A DNA stretch of 64,000 nucleotides. Source: Chrysaora quinquecirrha (taxonomy: Eukaryota; Cnidaria; Scyphozoa; Semaeostomeae; Pelagiidae). Shown here in pieces: positions 23,066 through 35,259 of this stretch. How positions within the stretch are numbered: the first letter of the stretch is position 1; each line of letters starts with the position of its first letter. Location of the stretch: contig JACTAT010000037.1 of assembly GCA_014526335.1 (NCBI GenBank), positions 2,623,777 to 2,687,776 of the forward strand, written 5' to 3'. The notes beneath the pieces are model-generated. The model saw only the letters and a list, made by a program, of their open reading frames with translations. It was not told the origin of the DNA and made no database searches. The position numbers were made by a program, and so were the translations under genes.

Positions 23066-24854
23066 TTGATCTAAGGATAGAAGGGCTGCTGGGAGATTTT
23101 CATTTTCAGCATAGTAAAGGAGATCGCTTAATATATGTCCGTTTGAAAGAATTGATCTATTTGGGACACTACATGTTTGGTCTTCACTTACGATACAAGA
23201 TAAAACATTGCGTAAACGATTAGCAAGAGTTTTTGCAATAATTTTATAATCAACATTCAGCAGACTTATTGGTCTCCAATTTCCAAGATCACTTTTTCAC
23301 CCTTTTTATATAATGTTGAAATTAGGCGTTGGGAATGAGAAAGTTGTTTTAATTCAAAGCAGGTATTAGCAACTCTTGTAAATGTTCCCCAATAATATTC
23401 CAGAAGGTCTTGTAAAATTCCACTGGAATACCATCGAGGCCTGGTGTTTTATTATTTTCATTTTAGAAAGGGCTGTGTATAGTTCATCTTCTGTTAGTTG
23501 GCCTTCGCAACTGTCTCTGTCAATGTCAGAAAGTTTGTTTTCTACTTTTGAGAGCAGTTGATCTTGCTTAGTAGTATCTGTTGGTTTGTTTTCAAACAAG
23601 TCGGAGTAAAATGTTTTGACAGTTTCAAGCATATATTTTGGATTGTTTACTATTGTTCCTGTTCTGGTCTTAACAGACTTCATGACTTGTGCAGCTTGAC
23701 GTTTTTTCTCTAAATTACAAAAATATTTGGTGACCCTTGCACCCTCTTCTGTCCAACGTGCTTTTGCTTTGACTTTTAAATTGAATGCTTTATTTGTTTC
23801 AAGGCGTTTTATTTCTTTTGTGATACGGTCTACTAAATCTCTGAATGACTGTCTGTCTGTCTGCTCCGCTTTTTTGGTTGCATTGCGCAATTGCTTATAA
23901 AGTTTTGACTTTTTTTTTACGTTCAATTGAGAGTTTTATGCAATATTGTTTAGTAATTGTTGCTATTTGTTTTTTAGCCTTATCCCACCAATCAAGTGGA
24001 TTATGAAAATCGTCAAATATGGAAATCCAAAAAAACTGGAGAAATCCTGACATTGCAAGTTGATAATCTTCTTGTTGTAAGATGGACGTATTCATTTTCC
24101 ATGATCCCTTTCCCCTCTTTATCTTATCAAAATAAAAAACCAGTAACAGTTTCTGATGATCAGAGTGGGGAAAGGGAACAGTTTTACATTTTGTAAAGTA
24201 ATCCAGTGTAGCTTTTGAGGTATAGAATCTGTCAAGTCTGCTGTATGTTCCAACTGGGCTTTTGTATGTATATTGCTTTTCATCAGGGTGAAAGGTTCTC
24301 CAAATATCTTGTAAATAATTTTCATTAATGGTCTTAATTAGAGGATTTTTTGATCTGTCTGTGTATGTTATGTCCCTACTTCTGTCTAAGTTAATATCAA
24401 GAACTGTATTGAAATCACCGCCATAAATTATAAATTCAACATCTGGATAATTTTGGATCTTAGTCTGAATTTCAGAAAATTTATCCTTTCTTTTTTGTGT
24501 TTTATTACCTCCTGCAGGAGCATATACATTTATCAATAGAAAGCAGTGATCATCATAGGTCAAGTCAGTAAAAATGTAGTTTCCTTCTTGGCTAATTTCA
24601 TTAGAATGTATGGTTGCGTTGAAATTTTCAGAAATAAGAGTGCTAACACCTGCAAAATTATTGGCAGAAATTGAATGAATTTTGGTGCCTTTCCATCTAT
24701 TGTCAGAAATGATTGAATGTTTAGTATTTACATTTAGATGCGTTTCTTGCAAAAATATAATATCGGGCTTGTCATTATTAAGATGGTGAAAGATTGCTTC
24801 TGCTTTGTTTTTGTCATTTAAACCATTAACATTTATACTAACTATAGATGGCAT
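22704..24854 (-). pseudogene. ORF2 of A4 (EN and partial RT)
   Basis: EN frame 24854-23895 with LQETH, GGDFN and SDH intact; RT N-terminal frame 23926-23366; catalytic part in the chimeric frame from 23065. Compared with A2 the breaks are one-base losses in T or A runs (near 23296, 23381, 23456). Confidence 0.8.
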
Positions 24855-24917
24855 ATTGAGCTAGGTTTTGGGACACAATTCAATTCAAGCTACAAATTCA
24901 TTAAAAAAGTAAAAAAA

Positions 24918-25545
24918 TTAGGTGAATGTGTGTTGATGTGAATGTGTTTTTTGCCTCTTCTTCTTCCTCTTTGTTCTTTCTGAGTCTTGGTGTGTGGACG
25001 TCGTCTTCTGTGATGATGAGGATGAGGAAATGGGTCTTTTATGTTGTGATGAAATGGAGGTAGTATTTGGAGATCAGGTGCGTTGACTGAGTGAGAATAC
25101 AGATGTAATGACTGGGGATGTTGCTTGTGTGTTTGGAGGTGAATAATTAAAAAGAGTTTGTGCAATAGTTTGTGTGATTAAATGTGAGTTTGGGGTGATT
25201 TGTGTGGATGGTGAAAATTGTTGTTGTTGTTCATTGGATGGGGTAATGATAGGTGAGTTGGTTGAAGGTGTTGTAATATGTGGATGTGTGGTAATATAGT
25301 TTTATTGTGGAAATGCGTTCTGTTGTGATATGTTTGGAAGGATGGATTGTGATTCAAATTGTTGTGTGGCTTGTGGAGATTCTGGGGAGTTTGGAATGAT
25401 GATATTGCCTTGTGCCGATATTAATGGTTGGGTTGGTTGAACTGGTGGTGGTTGTGGAATGGGTGGAGGGCCCTCAGCCTCGCTACCACTGCTTCCGTCA
25501 AACTGTGTTGGGTCATCGTCTTGTTGGTCTCCCTCACTCTCATTC

Positions 25546-25582
<37 letters not shown>

Positions 25583-26695
25583 CTTTGTTCGAGGGCCTAA
25601 GCCTATACTTAGGCCCTGCTTGTCTGTCCTGTTCGTCTGTCTCACTCTCACAATTGTCCTGTGGCTGTGATGTAGGCCTAAGACGATTCCTAGGCAGTGG
25701 CCTGTCCAGTTCACTGTTATAGTCAGACAGTATTACTGTATCACCGTCAAAATTGTTGTCGTCACTGTTGTCATCACTCATGTCACTGTCAGATGTTTGT
25801 CTTCGTACCGTATTGTGAGTTGTTGGTCTGTCACCGTTTTGTCTAATGTCACAGTCCACGTAGTTATGTCCATCGTCTCCACAGTAATAGCAAAGCTTTA
25901 GGCCCCTCAGGTTGCAATTGATGGTGAGATGGAAAGTTGAATTACAATGAATGCAGATGGGTTGACGTCCTCTAAATGAAATGAGTATTTTCTGGCCGAA
26001 GATGATTATGAAGGGTGGGAGTGGGTTTTCAGGATTAGGATAGATGGTGCATAAACGTTTGCCAGTGGATATTGTGGGAAATTCTTGATATGTTTGATTC
26101 CAGATGTTCAATATTTTTCATGGCACTCAAGCTGTTCAAAAATGGCTGAATTTGAGATGTCAGGTGAGGCAAATGGGATGGTAATGAGTGTTGGTCTTTG
26201 GCGTATAGGCTGTATTGGTAATGGGTGTTCAGGTTGAGAAGGAAGGAATATGGTTTTTGATAAGAGGACATCAACCAATTGTGATGATGATAATATGGCG
26301 TTTCAATTATAATGACGTTGTCTGGGTGGCATTCGTTGTAAGTGAGTGATGGCACAGGGGTTATTTAATGTCTTGTGAATTGTTTTGATGATTTTGATGT
26401 GTGTTATTGATGATTTGGTATAAAATTTAATGCCTCTGAATGCTAGGCCACTGTGAGTAGTTTCTTTTTTATCTTTACGTAAGGTTTCTGCAAAGGTATT
26501 ACCTGCGATGTTCTGAGTTTCTGTATCCTGTTCATTGTCTGATGTTATTGATTGATTCTCTTCCGATTGCTGTTCTTTCTCCTGCGCATGCGCGATTCTT
26601 GAAGGCTGTATATTATCATCTTCAACAATGTCACTCCATCTTCTATTGGATTCCATCTGTAGATCTTCTGTGGCACTATTACCTGACAGGTCCAT
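24918..26695 (-). pseudogene. ORF1 of A4
   Basis: As A2 ORF1: starts MDLSGNSATED, three frames, two CCHC knuckles, polyQ of 12. Keeps the C-terminal frame lost in A2, but has the in-frame TAA at about 25302 as in A1. Confidence 0.78.
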
Positions 26696-26706
26696 GCTTA
26701 GGCACT

Positions 26707-26727
26707 TCTTCCCTGTCAGGTAAGTAT
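26707..26727 (-). pseudogene. U1 snRNA: U1 snRNA 5' fragment (nt 1-21)
   Basis: Same junction as the A1 and A2 copies. Confidence 0.9.
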
Positions 26728-27099
26728 GCAGATTTTTCTTGCAGAGAGGGCGTCGTTCAGGAACTTCTCGTTTCAAATGTGGTACATCGGCAACAGACCA
26801 CAAGTGAGAGGGTGGCACTTCCATTCCCTTGAGATTGGCATAGGATGAGAAGAGATTTGATTGGACTCGTCGCTGTCGCAAGTCGCTCATGCTATGGTGG
26901 TGGTGAAAGGTTGAATAAATAAGGCAGAACATACAACGCTTGAGGCATAAAAAAGTTGATGTGTGGAATGCGAGACGGATTGCCAAGACATCCGCATGTT
27001 GCTGCATTGCTGTTGGCAAGACGATGACGACAGACAGAGATGTGGCATAGTGGAAGGTTTGCTGTGTTGCTTGTTTTACATTTACACTTGAAGATGAGG
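26728..27099 (-). promoter_or_regulatory. U2-U1 spacer
   Basis: Conserved spacer; a few bases shorter than at 19519-19893. Confidence 0.5.
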
Positions 27100-27251
27100 G
27101 GGTGGGCCATCCATGGCGGCACTGCAATACCAGGACAACCCGTGTCCGGGGTGAAGCAAGCTTCAGACCCACGGACCAATTCCAAAAATCAGTTTAATAT
27201 TTGAGCACCCTTGGGTGCATATCAGATATTAAGCTGATAAGAACAGATACT
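27100..27251 (-). pseudogene. U2 snRNA: U2 snRNA 3' part (nt 35-186), split by B2
   Basis: Identical extent to 19894-20045. The matching U2 5' part is at 32906-32930 on the far side of B2, with nt 26-34 lost. Confidence 0.92.
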
Positions 27252-27547
27252 TTTTTTTTTTTCATTTTATACTTTTTGGAGGTGCCCCCTGTTAAGCAGT
27301 AGGTACACCTCCAGGCCCCCCATAGACATGGCAAGGGCAGTGTACATGAAATCAGATTAATTACAATGATACTAAAATTTTAGTGATCGAAACTAATTAA
27401 TTACAATTATACTGTATTAATTCCATATCATACTGTTATGAAACACATTGAATCAGGTGTAATTGTCAATCTTACTTAATACAATAATAATTAAAATCTC
27501 GTAGTATTGTTCGTGTGATAATTAAACTAGGTGAAATGATTAAAAGA

Positions 27548-30500
27548 TTAAATGTTAAAATGAATCGAATTATTTTCTACGCTTGCAATTAAACTATTTA
27601 CAGTGAAAGCCTTGAGAGACTTTCCTCCATCCATTGATATCGTGTTAAAGGCTATTGTGATTCGGTCTCTGATTACTTTTCTGATTTCTAGGATAATTTG
27701 CTTACTAGTTTGAAATTTCTTATCATAAACAGTTTTGCATCTGCTATTCCAGATATGATAGCAAATTAATTTTATTAGATACAATAAAAGAGGTCTACAA
27801 TGAAAACTTACGGAGGTGGGTAGGATGCGCAAGAAAACAGTTTCCGTTGTCAAATCGAAACTGTTTGTGCCGAGAGATTGCAAAATTTCTTTAAAATTAA
27901 TCCAGGTCTCTATAGCAACAGGGCATTCCAAAAACACGTGCTCTATGGTTTCTGCTTTATTGCAGCGTTTACAGAGACCATCGGTTTTAAGGCCCCAGGA
28001 TTTGAGATAATCTAAAGTTTTCAAAACGCGATGGGTAATTTTCCAGGAAACATCATTTTCGTATCCTGTAGATAGGCCGTGAAGAGAGGAGGACCAGATA
28101 ATGTTCCAGGGGAGGCTGCGTGACTGGGCGACGATCTCCCAGATTTGTTGTGATCGAGGTTCAATCTGCAACCTATTTAATATAAGTTTATATAAATTAC
28201 GTACATTTAAGCTATCAGAATTAAATGATTTGATATCAGCACTAAGCTTATTAACAAGCGACAACAAAATATCATAGAGGGGAGGGCGATAAAGGGAATT
28301 TGGGGTGTTATTACTTCTAAGAAAGGACCATAAGGTAGAGTATTTTGAAAGAGTGCGAGCAATCCAATAGCGAGCAAGGAAAATCCATTTAACAGTTGCT
28401 CCTTGATCGCAAATTGTGTGTAAGGAGCGGAGAAGGAGGGCTTGATTTTTCAGCCGGAGGTTAATGAGGCCTAAGCCCCCCTTATCTCGGGGTTGGTAGA
28501 TAACTTCTCGTTTGACGAGTTCATTTCTAGAAGACCATAAAAAGTTGAATACAAGTGTATAGATCCTTGTTAGGATGTTAGGAGGAATAGGATAGACAGT
28601 AGAGAGGTAAATAAGACCGGAAAGACCAAGTGTGTTAATGATCATTACTTTTCCATGCAATGATAGAGAGCGATTCGACCAAGCGAAGAGACGTTGCTCC
28701 AGTTTATTGACCCGCTTAGTAAAAGCGTCGTTGATTGCCTCATTTGAGCCAAAAGCAACACCAAGGATTTCAATGTCATCAGAAGCCCAGTTTAGTTCTG
28801 GGACAGAGCGTGAAGCGCAACCTTTGTATTTCCCGAACCAGACACCTTCGGATTTCCCTTTCGAGAAATTTACTTTGGAGCCTGATCCAGCTTCAAAATC
28901 ACGGACGGATTTGAAAGCTTCCTTTACTGAATTATCATCAGTAACAAGGATGGTCGTGTCATCCGCATATTGACTGATTTTAGCCGGTGAAGCGGAGCCA
29001 GGAAGTGGTAGTCCAGAGACAAGACTATTATTGCGGACTGCGTTGCCTAGTGTTTCTGCTACCAAACAGTACAATAAAGGAGAAAGAGGGCATCCTTGGC
29101 GGACCCCTCTTTGGAGAAGAAATTTTCTGGAAGAATGACCGTTATTTAGGACACATGACGACACGTTGTTGTAGAGTGTCGTAATGAAGCTGATGAAGAC
29201 GGGTCCGAAATTCATGCACTTCATAATTTTATTGAGAAAGTCCCAATTTACACGATCAAAGGCTTTCTCTTGATCGACTTTGATGATTGCTAGGGTAGAT
29301 TCTTTTGTTCAGCATAAGAGATTGAATCTCTTACCAGAAAAGGTTATCAAAGATAGTTCTTCCGGGACGCAACAGGTTTGGTCCTCGTTCAATATAGAAG
29401 GAAGAACAGTTTTAAGGCGGTTTGCAAGGGCTTTAGTGCCAATTTTATAATCAACGTTAAGCAGAGATATCGGACGCCAATTTTTGAGGTCGAGTTTGTC
29501 TCCTTTTTAAACAAGAGAGATATTAAAGCAAGTCTCATGGACTCGGGAGCAAACCAGAATAAAGGGAGTAATTGAGAACATCAACGAGATCGGAGCCAAG
29601 TATTGGCCAGAACGTTTTATAGAATTCTGAAGGAAGGCCATCAGAGCCGGGCGATTTTGGCCCCTTCATTGAAGACAAAGCATCGTAACAGGATTGTAAA
29701 TCCAGCTTAGCCTCTAAGGAGTCCCGTTCTTCGGGCGACAGACGCTTTCGATTTGCGAAGAAGAAATTCTTGAGCTGCAAGATCAGGATTCTCGGCAGTG
29801 TATAAATTTTCGTAAAACTGAGCAGACGTTTCTAATATGTCCTGAGTGGAGGTAACGGTTCTGCCCTCGCATTTCAATGCCGAAATAACTTTAGAGCTTT
29901 GGCGAGAATTTTCCAAAGAGTAAAAGTATTTCAAGGCTTTTCAAACTCGGTGTAGAAGCGTTCCTTTGAACGAATTCTTGCACCATGAACGAGAGTGTTA
30001 TCCAGGTCTGTAATGTCAGACTTAAGAGCCTCGATTGCCTCTAAAACAGGCCTAGAAGGCTTTAAGGCGCTAAGATCTCTAAGTTTCTGTTCTAAACGGG
30101 CGCGCTTTTGGCGGCGTTCGCGCTAAACGCTTGGAAAGTTTCATGGCGATGTGTTTAATTTTACGTTTCCCAATATCCCACCAGGCATTTAAATCTCGGA
30201 AGTCAATCTTCCGTAGCTGCCAATGGGACCAGAAAGATTTGATTTTATCGACAAAACAGGATTATCTAAAGAGAGGTATTAAATTTCCAAACCCCGGACC
30301 CTTTTTCAAAGAGTTCGAGTCTAAACGAGATGCTTGGAGCATCATGATCGGAATAGGGAAAAAACACTATGTGAGAATAACTACAATTACGAAAAATATC
30401 TCCAGACACATAAAATTTGTCTAACCGACACGAAATAGAACCATCAGGATTGGTCCATGTGAAATTTCGTGTTGACGGATTCAAATGTCGGAAAACGTCC

Positions 30501-31027
30501 TTAAAATCGTATGTAAGATTGAGCAGTTGCAAAGCTTTTAAAGCTGTAATTGCTAAATCAGAATCTCCACCGTTTTTGTCTAAAAAGGAGTCTTCGATGC
30601 AATTAAAATCTCCACCGAAAACTGTGGGGATGCCCCCTTTCAGAACAGCGTGCAAGGATTCAAAAAAGTCTTTACGTTGAGAAACGTGGTTAGGCGCATA
30701 GATGTTGCAAAACTGAATATTTGCCTCACCAAAGTCGCAAATGAGATTCAAATACCGTCCAGCGAGATCATGGGATTGAGAAACTATTTTGAAATTTGAT
30801 CTACGAGAGAAAAGCGTACAAACACCTGCGCTGTGGTTGTTGCCAGGAGACAAAAACACTTGGCCATCCCATTCCTGTTTTAACAGATCAAGATCAGCCG
30901 AGGAAAGGTGCGTTTCTTGCAAGAAGATAACGTCCTGTTTTTGGTTTTTAACCCACTGGAGAATGGTCTGACGCTTGCGAAAATCTTTCAGACCATGAGT
31001 ATTTATTGTTATGCATTTTAAGTTCAT
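27548..31027 (-). pseudogene. ORF2 of B2: endonuclease, RT, zinc motif
   Basis: EN frame 31027-30266: MNLKCITINTHGL, LQETH, NIYAP, FGGDFNC, CRLDKFY, SDHD. RT N-terminal pieces 29934-29707 and 29780-29535 (GSDGLPSEFYKTFW). RT core from 29224: GVRQGCPLSPLLYC, SQYADDTTI; C-terminal CKRCNKAETIEHVFLEC. Frame breaks cluster in 29280-30270 and are almost all one-base losses in homopolymers. The EN and C-terminal halves are clean, so sequencing error is plausible. Confidence 0.85.
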
Positions 31028-31138
31028 TGTTAGGCTATTTTAGCGTCTGGAGATATTTTATTTAAAATTTTGCTGGGCAAAAATATATACAAACACAGAC
31101 AAATTGCGAATAATTTTATGCGACGGAATAGTTCATTT

Positions 31139-32635
31139 TTAGTCCTTATTATTGTTAAATTTATTCGTGAATCTACTTACGAAGGACTCTGACTTCTTCT
31201 TCGGAGGACGAGTTGAGGTTTTCTTCTTGTCGTTATTCTCGATCACACTTCCAACTGTTGAGGATCCAGATGATTCTTCAATAGGGCGTTTGGAAGAGCT
31301 GCTTGCATCAGATTGAGTGGCGGTCTCCTGCTGTGAAGGTTGCGGGCCTGTTGGCTTGGGTGGAAGGGTTGGTTTTCGGGAGGTCTTTTTGGGGGGTCTT
31401 TGAGACTTGGGTGATGCGGAAGGTTGAATGGTAGCTTTGGAAGGTAGATTTATGCTCGGTGGAGCTGTTGAAGGGGTCAAGTGGACTTTCGGTGGACGTT
31501 TGCTGAAGAGCTCTTCAAGAGAATCAGGTTGCGTGTCCGTGAACAGAGTTTGAGATGGAGTAAATGTGAATTTTTGTGTTTGTCCCGTCTTGTTAAAAGC
31601 AATATTGGCAAAAGGGTTTGGTGGGGCAGAATCTGATAGGGTGGATGGAGTTGGCTCTTCTTCGGTGTTTGGAGCAAGAGTGGGTGAATCTTTTTCCGGA
31701 TCGCTTGTCTCCTCATCATCGTCGTCATCATCAGCCTCGTTGCCGTCATCTTCGTCTTCACCCACGTCTTCAGCGCCTTCCTCAACTTCTTCCTCTATGT
31801 TTTGGTTACTCTCATCTTCCTCCGGAGCTTGATTTTCACCTTCTGCTGTCATGACTTCACTGTGGATGTCCATCCCAAAATTATCGAAATCTTCTTCGTG
31901 CGGTATCCATTCAACGCACTCCGAAATGTCGTGCCGGGCAGAGCCACATATTGCACAAATTTTATTCAGGGGGCAAGCTGCATTGGTGTGATCCATTTTG
32001 CCACAGTTGAAACAACGAGAGCGTTTACAGGAGCTTGCATTGTGACCACACTCGTCGCATCTACGGCAGGTCTCTGGTTGACCAGTGTAGCGTACGCGGA
32101 AGGACTCACTGCCAAAATGGATGAATGAAGGGATTGCTCTCCTCAAATTCATACGCAAATGACGAATTCCATTTTCGCATTCAGGCATCGACGCGTGGTG
32201 GCCTCTCCGAATACTGAGAACAGAACCGTACTTCTGCAGTTTGCGGACAACAGCATCATCGTGCAGCTCAAATGGGACGCTATAGACATTTATGAAAGCA
32301 ATAGTTGAAGCCGGATCAAAAATCCCTAAGGTTTCTCCAGAACTAATTTTCAGAGCGGCGAATTTCATGATTTTCTTCTTTTGTTCGGAGTCTTTAGTGG
32401 TGATGATGATGTCTCCATTTGTACTTTTAGATAAAGAAATTGGTCGTAGCTCAAACACCGACTCGCACAGATCATAGATTTCTCTTGGCTCCACTTTACA
32501 GCCTGTTGGCACACGTAGAGAGACGGAGTTGGGACGTTTCAGCCTTCCAAAGGCTCCAGTGGCGGTAGGAAAAGCATTTGCTTGGGAATACATAGTAATT
32601 CGAGACGATGGAGCAGCAGCAGCAGCATAAGCCAT
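31139..32635 (-). CDS. ORF1 protein of B2 (CCHC nucleocapsid-like)
   Basis: 498 aa, uninterrupted. N-terminal RNA-binding-like region (about 35-185) followed by three CCHC knuckles: C190-x2-C-x4-H-x4-C203, C208...C221, C227...C240. Then a long acidic D/E-rich stretch (about 270-320), a Pro/Ser/Thr-rich segment and a basic C-terminus. Expected role: binds element RNA in the RNP. Clearly homologous to C1 ORF1 (FxxHFGSxS...YTGQPETCRRC versus YPGQPRTCRRC). Start MAYAAAAAPSS is the first Met after the 5' UTR repeats. Confidence 0.85.
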   Translation of the reverse strand: MAYAAAAAPSSRITMYSQANAFPTATGAFGRLKRPNSVSLRVPTGCKVEPREIYDLCESVFELRPISLSKSTNGDIIITTKDSEQKKKIMKFAALKISSGETLGIFDPASTIAFINVYSVPFELHDDAVVRKLQKYGSVLSIRRGHHASMPECENGIRHLRMNLRRAIPSFIHFGSESFRVRYTGQPETCRRCDECGHNASSCKRSRCFNCGKMDHTNAACPLNKICAICGSARHDISECVEWIPHEEDFDNFGMDIHSEVMTAEGENQAPEEDESNQNIEEEVEEGAEDVGEDEDDGNEADDDDDDEETSDPEKDSPTLAPNTEEEPTPSTLSDSAPPNPFANIAFNKTGQTQKFTFTPSQTLFTDTQPDSLEELFSKRPPKVHLTPSTAPPSINLPSKATIQPSASPKSQRPPKKTSRKPTLPPKPTGPQPSQQETATQSDASSSSKRPIEESSGSSTVGSVIENNDKKKTSTRPPKKKSESFVSRFTNKFNNNKD

Positions 32636-32661
32636 GATGATTTGATTCTTGAAAAAATTTT

Positions 32662-32753
32662 ACCACAATAAATACGATTAAGCAAAGTCTTTACCACAAT
32701 AGATGTGATCCAGCCAAGTTTTAACCACAATAGATGCGATCCAGCAAAATTTC
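32662..32753 (-). repeat. Three 31 bp tandem repeats in B2 5' UTR
   Basis: Units at 32662, 32693 and 32724, each beginning ACCACAATARATRYGAT on the plus strand. They sit between the U2 junction and the ORF1 start; could be promoter or translational elements. Confidence 0.65.
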
Positions 32754-32905
32754 CAAGTCAGTAGAAACCAAAGTTCACTGCCTGCCAATCAAGTGGCGCC
32801 AGGTTATATATAGTACAGACTATATCACCTTTGAACCCCAAAAACAATGGGGTGAGCTCCTCAGTTTCCGGTTGCTATGCAATCGGGTAGGGCTTCGCCG
32901 TAGAG

Positions 32906-32930
32906 CTTAGCCAAAAGGCCGAGAAGCGAT
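32906..32930 (-). pseudogene. U2 snRNA: U2 snRNA 5' fragment (nt 1-25)
   Basis: ATCGCTTCTCGGCCTTTTGG CTAAG then B2 5' UTR (CTCTACGGCGAAGC). Confidence 0.92.
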
Positions 32931-33086
32931 AACGAACTAGTCTTCGCTTCAGGCCGCGTCTCCACACGTGTTGCAATCACACGTGGGTGCAGGACAGCGA
33001 CACGGAATTGCCAGTCAGTGCGTGTGCAATACCTGGCTGGCTACGCTACGTCGGTTTGAAAAGAAGGACTGCAATTGCAAAAAGAG

Positions 33087-33206
33087 AAGCCTACAACACC
33101 AGGTGTTCCCAGGCGGTCACCCATCCAGGTACTGACCTGGCCCGACCATGCTTGACTGCGGTGATCGGACGAGAACCGGTATATTCATGGTGGTATGGTC
33201 GTAGGC
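33087..33206 (-). rRNA. 5S rRNA: 5S rRNA gene
   Basis: 120 nt matching the 55592 copy; internal control region AGTCAAGCATGGTCGG ... GGATGGGTGACCGCC intact; a T5 terminator lies just downstream (33079-33083 on the plus strand as AAAAA). Likely functional pol III gene. Confidence 0.95.
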
Positions 33207-33639
33207 GAAAGCTAGAGGGCCGAATGCGCATGACACTGCAGGCTAGAGATGCAGAAGTGTGCCCATGCACATGTACGTGTACCGTCTGATCCATACAAAG
33301 TGGGTGGATGGGGGTAGATCTTGGCAGGTGTGCAGTGCTGCTGAGAAGGTATGGTGAGGACTCTGGCCAGTTGGAACAGCAGGCGTTACATTCGTGGAAG
33401 CCCAGCTTGCTCTTTAATAGTGTTGCAAAGGATGGGCTTCTGGTTGCGGCTGTACGAGTGTGGGAAATGTTGGTGCATCTTCCGGCATCTGGAGTGGAAG
33501 ATGTGGAAAACGGCAAACAGTCCGTAACTTGCACACTCTTTGTAGAGTGAGGGAATTTTTGTGTCGAGAGATGCCTGGTAACTGGCAAGTCGTGGTGGTG
33601 TGCTGACATGTGTGCTGAAATTGACATTAGTACTATTGG
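33207..33639 (-). other. U1-5S spacer
   Basis: 433 bp conserved spacer; nearly identical to 9900-10332. No gene seen. Confidence 0.6.
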
Positions 33640-33779
33640 AAGGGGACAAGCGCGAACGCAGGTCCCCACTACCAGAAATTGAACGGTCGATTTACCAACG
33701 TTTGCGGTATTCCCAGGTGTCAGCTAAACCAAACTGCAATGGAAAGGCCTCGCCCTGGAAGAATCTCCTTGTTGATCAA
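33640..33779 (-). pseudogene. U1 snRNA: U1 snRNA 3' fragment (nt 26-165)
   Basis: Same extent as 10333-10472; follows the A3 poly(A). Confidence 0.93.
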
Positions 33780-34406
33780 ATTTTTTTTTTGAGCTAGGCA
33801 CATGCCTACGCCCGTTTAATTTTTCCAATTAACTCAACATATTTACAATTTAAAATAATATAATTAAATTAGTTATGAAATTGTTCAAATTGAAATGTAT
33901 TGTTCATTGCTAAATGTTCATTGTTTTAGAAATATCGTTAAAGTGTCCATTTTAATTTCAAATACAAATTTAACTAAATTATTCTAATAACAACAACTAA
34001 TAACTATTCTAATAAACTTAATACTACAACAACAACAAAACTATAACTACAATTAATCTTAATAAATTACTTACTTAACTAATGATAAAACTACAACGAA
34101 TGAAATTAATAAATTACTTAAATATATTTTAAGTTACCTAAATAAACCTAAAGAAACCCAATACTATAAAATTCTAATGTTAAAACCAAATGAATAAACT
34201 ACAACTTATTGAATACTTATTAAACTACAATTGAAATTCCCTAATATTAAGTTAAAAAAATTCAAACGTTGAAACATTAAATAATTAATGCAATAAACGC
34301 AATAATAATTCATAAAGTCTACGGAAATAAAAGGAAAGACGGAAAAATAAAGCAATAAAGAAAAGAGAAAAAAATAGAAATCAGGAAAATGTAAACGAGG
34401 CAAGTC

Positions 34407-35257
34407 TCAGGGGGCGTTGATTTTGAGTTTTCTATTCTCAAGGGAAGCAAGGATGCCATTTTGACACCATTTTTGTTCGAAAAGATTGAGAGATTCAACA
34501 TCCTGTGTACTGTGTAGCAATGAAATGTTCTTCTTTGAGCTTGGAAATAACCTTGAAGATGAATCTGTTTTTCAAATCATCTCCTTTGTTGTCAAAAATA
34601 ATTTCATTTCTTGTTTTCCAAATGACTGAAAAAGCTGCATCTCGTAAAAAGTTTTCTACAGGTAAGTCGGGTTTATATTCGTAAAAGCCAAGGATAACAA
34701 ACTTACAAATGTTGTTTAGATTGAGGGTGGGTTGATTTTCTTAACAAGTTTGAATACAAATTTCCACAGTTTACTGACAGGGGTACAATTGAAAAAAGCA
34801 TGAAGGGAAGTTTCATCATAGGAATTGCATCTTTGACACGCAGGGGTTTGGACAATCCTATGTCTATACAATCTGTCATAGGTAGGGAGACAAAGTTGAA
34901 GAAACTTCCACTGAATATTGGAAAATTTGTGTCATGATTTCTTTTAAATAAAGTTTTGAAGAGTCTTGGCCAATTGACATAACCTATTTTTTGTTCCCAA
35001 AAAACTCTAAATTTCTGAGCAATAACATTTTGATCTTTCAAGATGAGCATATTGTAGATTGTTTTGCAAGTCAGAGATGAAAATAAAACATATTCATCTT
35101 TGGTATTTTTAATATAAAAGTCATCAGATAAACTTCTTTCATTGCTGCACTCAGTTGTTATTTTTTCTTTCCATTCAGGGGGTAAGCGTGATTTCAATTT
35201 GGAGTAGAAACTGTCTGAGAAACCAGAAGGGATTAATTCATTCAGGGCAATGGAAGG
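34407..35257 (-). pseudogene. ORF2 C-terminal part of A3
   Basis: As in A2, with the same one-base deletion near 34925 that disrupts the frame before the zinc motif. Ends at the T3 target TA. Confidence 0.75.
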
Positions 35258-35259
35258 TA

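Larger units (their letters stand above)
22702..26706 (-). mobile_element. U1-targeted retrotransposon A4, 5' half
   Basis: Duplicate of A2 from 15487 to 19497: leader, ORF1, EN and RT up to just past YADD. Lacks the 3' half, T insertion and poly(A). Its 5' flank is U1 nt 1-21. Confidence 0.87.
15487..29896. repeat. 7.2 kb direct tandem duplication
   Basis: 15487-22701 and 22702-29896 carry the same order: A-type RT, EN, ORF1, U1 5' fragment, spacer, U2 3' part, B-type 3' half. The junction has CTTGG microhomology (A at 15487-15491, CTTTGG in B at 29897). The copies differ by scattered substitutions and homopolymer indels, so the event is not brand new or the copies have errors. Confidence 0.85.
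27252..32905 (-). mobile_element. U2-targeted non-LTR retrotransposon B2, full extent
   Basis: 5.65 kb. 5' flank U2 nt 1-25, 3' flank U2 nt 35-186. Order: about 270 bp 5' UTR, ORF1 (intact), 111 bp gap, ORF2, 3' UTR with hairpin, poly(A). APE-type EN, RT and three CCHC knuckles suggest a Keno-like member of the Tx1 group. Keno is a known U2-targeted family; whether this is Keno needs a database comparison. Confidence 0.88.
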
